Positions 62,872 to 64,000 of a stretch of DNA of 64,000 bases are shown in pieces. The notes below the pieces were generated by a model. It ran no database searches and was not told the origin of the DNA. It saw only the letters and a program-made list of their open reading frames with translations. The stretch covers positions 62,001 to 126,000 of the forward strand of contig NZ_JAOTPL010000005.1 of assembly GCF_025631005.1 (NCBI RefSeq), written 5' to 3'. The stretch comes from Haoranjiania flava (lineage in GTDB: Bacteria; Bacteroidota; Bacteroidia; Chitinophagales; Chitinophagaceae). The position numbers and the translations under genes are program-made. Each line of letters starts with the position of its first letter. Position 1 is the stretch's first letter.

Positions 62872-63354
62872 ATGGTAAAACATTATATAATTTTATTGAT
62901 ATGCTTGTGTATATCAATCTCTATCAGAGCTCAGTTTAATAAGATGTTTTTCAACAGTATAGATAATGATATACTGAGAACAGAAATTGCCAACTACATG
63001 AAGAGTAGTGATAGTGTTTTTTCCCAAAGAGCAGAAAAAGCTGTAGTTGTCGTTGTTGATAGTATAACAAATACTGAAATAGTTATAAGCATGCATACGC
63101 AAACTCATGGTCCTTTCTTGCTAAAAGAAAACATTCATTTTTTTGCAGTTATTAACAATAGGATTGTGCCTATAATAATTCCACAAATTAACTTCCTATC
63201 TCTTCCGCTGAATATTAAAAAGATGTATATCGAAAAAATATTTCCCAAGCAATTTGCATTTTTAAATAGAAGCAAATATGTTAATGGTCTAAAACAAGAG
63301 TTAGTGCCAAATTTTGATGAGGATTATATAAGGACGATTTATATACTTAGATAA
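62872..63354 (+). CDS. Secreted orphan protein in the repeat region
   Basis: 160 residues: signal peptide MVKHYIILLICLCISISIRAQ, then a soluble part of unknown fold (FNKMFFNSIDNDILRTEIAN ... SITNTEIVISMHTQTHGPFL ... FPKQFAFLNRSKYVNG). AT-rich, unlike the housekeeping genes. It sits between two copies of the ~280-bp repeat. No family recognised; its context suggests recently acquired DNA. Confidence 0.5.
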   Translation: MVKHYIILLICLCISISIRAQFNKMFFNSIDNDILRTEIANYMKSSDSVFSQRAEKAVVVVVDSITNTEIVISMHTQTHGPFLLKENIHFFAVINNRIVPIIIPQINFLSLPLNIKKMYIEKIFPKQFAFLNRSKYVNGLKQELVPNFDEDYIRTIYILR

Positions 63355-63399
63355 AGCGAGATGTTGATGAATTAGGTAAATAATAAAGTGTAAGTCTCA

Positions 63400-63680
63400 C
63401 ACTGGCGCAAGCGTCCGCTTGTGCCGGTAATGGTTTGAATCTGCAACCCGCTCTTCTTGATGTTCCGCAGGGCATCTCTAAGCCTAGATAAAATAGATTG
63501 TAATCCGTAAAAGTTTTTGAAACATATTTAATGCAAGTACACCCTGCTAATAAACATTTATTATTTTACACCCACCAACAGTGAAATTTCGTAATTTTAA
63601 TTATAGAAAGGCGGTTATTATATTAGAGATTTTAAATCCCCCGATACTGCTTCGCGATTGCAATCACGAAGAGCAGGGTA
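63400..63680 (+). repeat. ~280-bp repeat unit, copy 2
   Basis: Same order as copy 1: palindrome CACTGGCGCAAGCGTCCGCT then TGTGCCGG, the AT-rich body (AAATTTCGTAATTTTAATTA shared), and CTGCTTCGCGATTGC/AATCACGAAGAGCAGGG. Offset from copy 1 is ~903 bp. Confidence 0.85.
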
Positions 63681-63715
63681 ATTCTCTGCTATACACCACC
63701 AAATAGTAAGAACTC

Positions 63716-63784
63716 GTTACAAATTTTAATAGCTACAGGCGCAGGAGCATTAATAGGTGGAGCAACCTATGTTGTAGCTTCCCT
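63716..63784 (+). pseudogene. Rhs/polymorphic-toxin-like fragment
   Basis: In frame after a stop: SLQILIATGAGALIGGATYV then VA, cut by the next repeat palindrome. The Gly/Ala-rich GAGALIGGATYV resembles the pre-toxin segment of Rhs/WapA-like proteins, but the piece is too short for a firm call. Confidence 0.25.
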
Positions 63785-63785
63785 A

Positions 63786-63817
63786 CACTGGCACAAGCGG
63801 ACGCTTGCGCCAGTAAT
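63786..63817 (-). repeat. Copy 3: inverted palindrome only
   Basis: ACACTGGCACAAGCGGACGC followed by TTGCGCCAGTAAT is the palindrome of the ~280-bp unit in opposite orientation, without the rest. Confidence 0.75.
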
Positions 63818-63885
63818 CGGGGTGCCTATTCTTTTATATTGGAACTTTTGGCTTTCAAATTTATCAGCAATTCTTTATCTACCTA

Positions 63886-64000
63886 CACTGGCGCAAGCGT
63901 CCGCTTGTGCCGGTAATGCACGGATAGTCCGATCTTCGATATGTTCCGCAGGGCATCTCTAAGCCTAGATAAAATAGATTTTAATCCGTAAAAGTTTTTG
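63886..64000 (+). repeat. ~280-bp repeat unit, copy 4 (cut by window end)
   Basis: CACTGGCGCAAGCGTCCGCT, TGTGCCGGTAATG and the following ~80 bp match copies 1 and 2 (GGGCATCTCTAAGCCTAGAT, TCCGTAAAAG). Continues beyond the window. Confidence 0.8.

Overview
The window looks like a piece of chromosome from a Bacteroidota member, most likely of the Chitinophagaceae. Lines of evidence are: ExbB-ExbD-ExbD-TonB and TonB-dependent receptors; family proteins largely confined to this phylum (DUF4834, IPExxxVDY, DUF5689, a MurF-Alr fusion, a short NuoG); and repeated TAnnTTTG boxes upstream of genes, the -7 element of the Bacteroidota housekeeping sigma factor. Genus or species cannot be read from the sequence.

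Layout. 1-7.7 kb: the end of a potassium-transport (kdp) locus with kdpB (cut by the window edge), kdpC, an OmpL-like porin, a DUF389 membrane protein, a KdpD sensor half and a separate histidine kinase. A decayed YoeB-type toxin-antitoxin pair lies on the opposite strand between kdpB and kdpC. 7.7-9.6 kb: a gene-poor stretch with a DUF3052 gene, AraC-like and thioredoxin-like gene debris, and a tRNA with a CAU anticodon that is probably tRNA-Ile2. 9.6-15.5 kb: a HAD hydrolase, DUF4834, a TonB-dependent receptor, and rplK-rplA-rplJ-rplL separated from the usual secE-nusG and rpoBC neighbours. 15.7-29.0 kb: a complete 14-gene nuoA-N operon for respiratory complex I. 29.1-36.8 kb: a geranylgeranyl-reductase-family flavoprotein, then a receptor + DUF5689 lipoprotein + secreted endonuclease/exonuclease/phosphatase group that may scavenge extracellular nucleic acid or phosphate esters. 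37-42.6 kb: rnc, fabF, acpP, a GNAT, IPExxxVDY and feoB. 42.8-46 kb: exbB-exbD-exbD-tonB. 46.2-53.1 kb: ruvC, rsmA, an S9 peptidase, a TRIC channel and murF-alr. 53.2-62.2 kb: a 2031-residue alpha-2-macroglobulin, a 122-bp tandem repeat, an acidic disordered protein, purA and DUF2200. 62.2-64 kb: an AT-rich accessory patch with ~280-bp duplicated units, a secreted orphan protein and gene fragments.

How it fits together: complex I supplies the proton-motive force, the ExbB/ExbD/TonB complex passes it to outer-membrane receptors (two are encoded here), and FeoB and the Kdp proteins import iron and potassium across the inner membrane.

Observations most worth a second look: (1) a six-copy intergenic repeat family (~62-bp imperfect palindrome plus a hairpin tail), with two copies lying immediately before start codons; (2) a 21-residue motif shared 17/21 between the TonB C-terminal domain and the middle of the alpha-2-macroglobulin, with many synonymous differences; (3) a broken toxin-antitoxin pair inside the kdp operon; (4) -7 boxes only 3-8 nt before several start codons, suggesting leaderless mRNAs; (5) an apparent split extracellular nuclease next to its own receptor. 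No intact mobile element, prophage or CRISPR array was seen.
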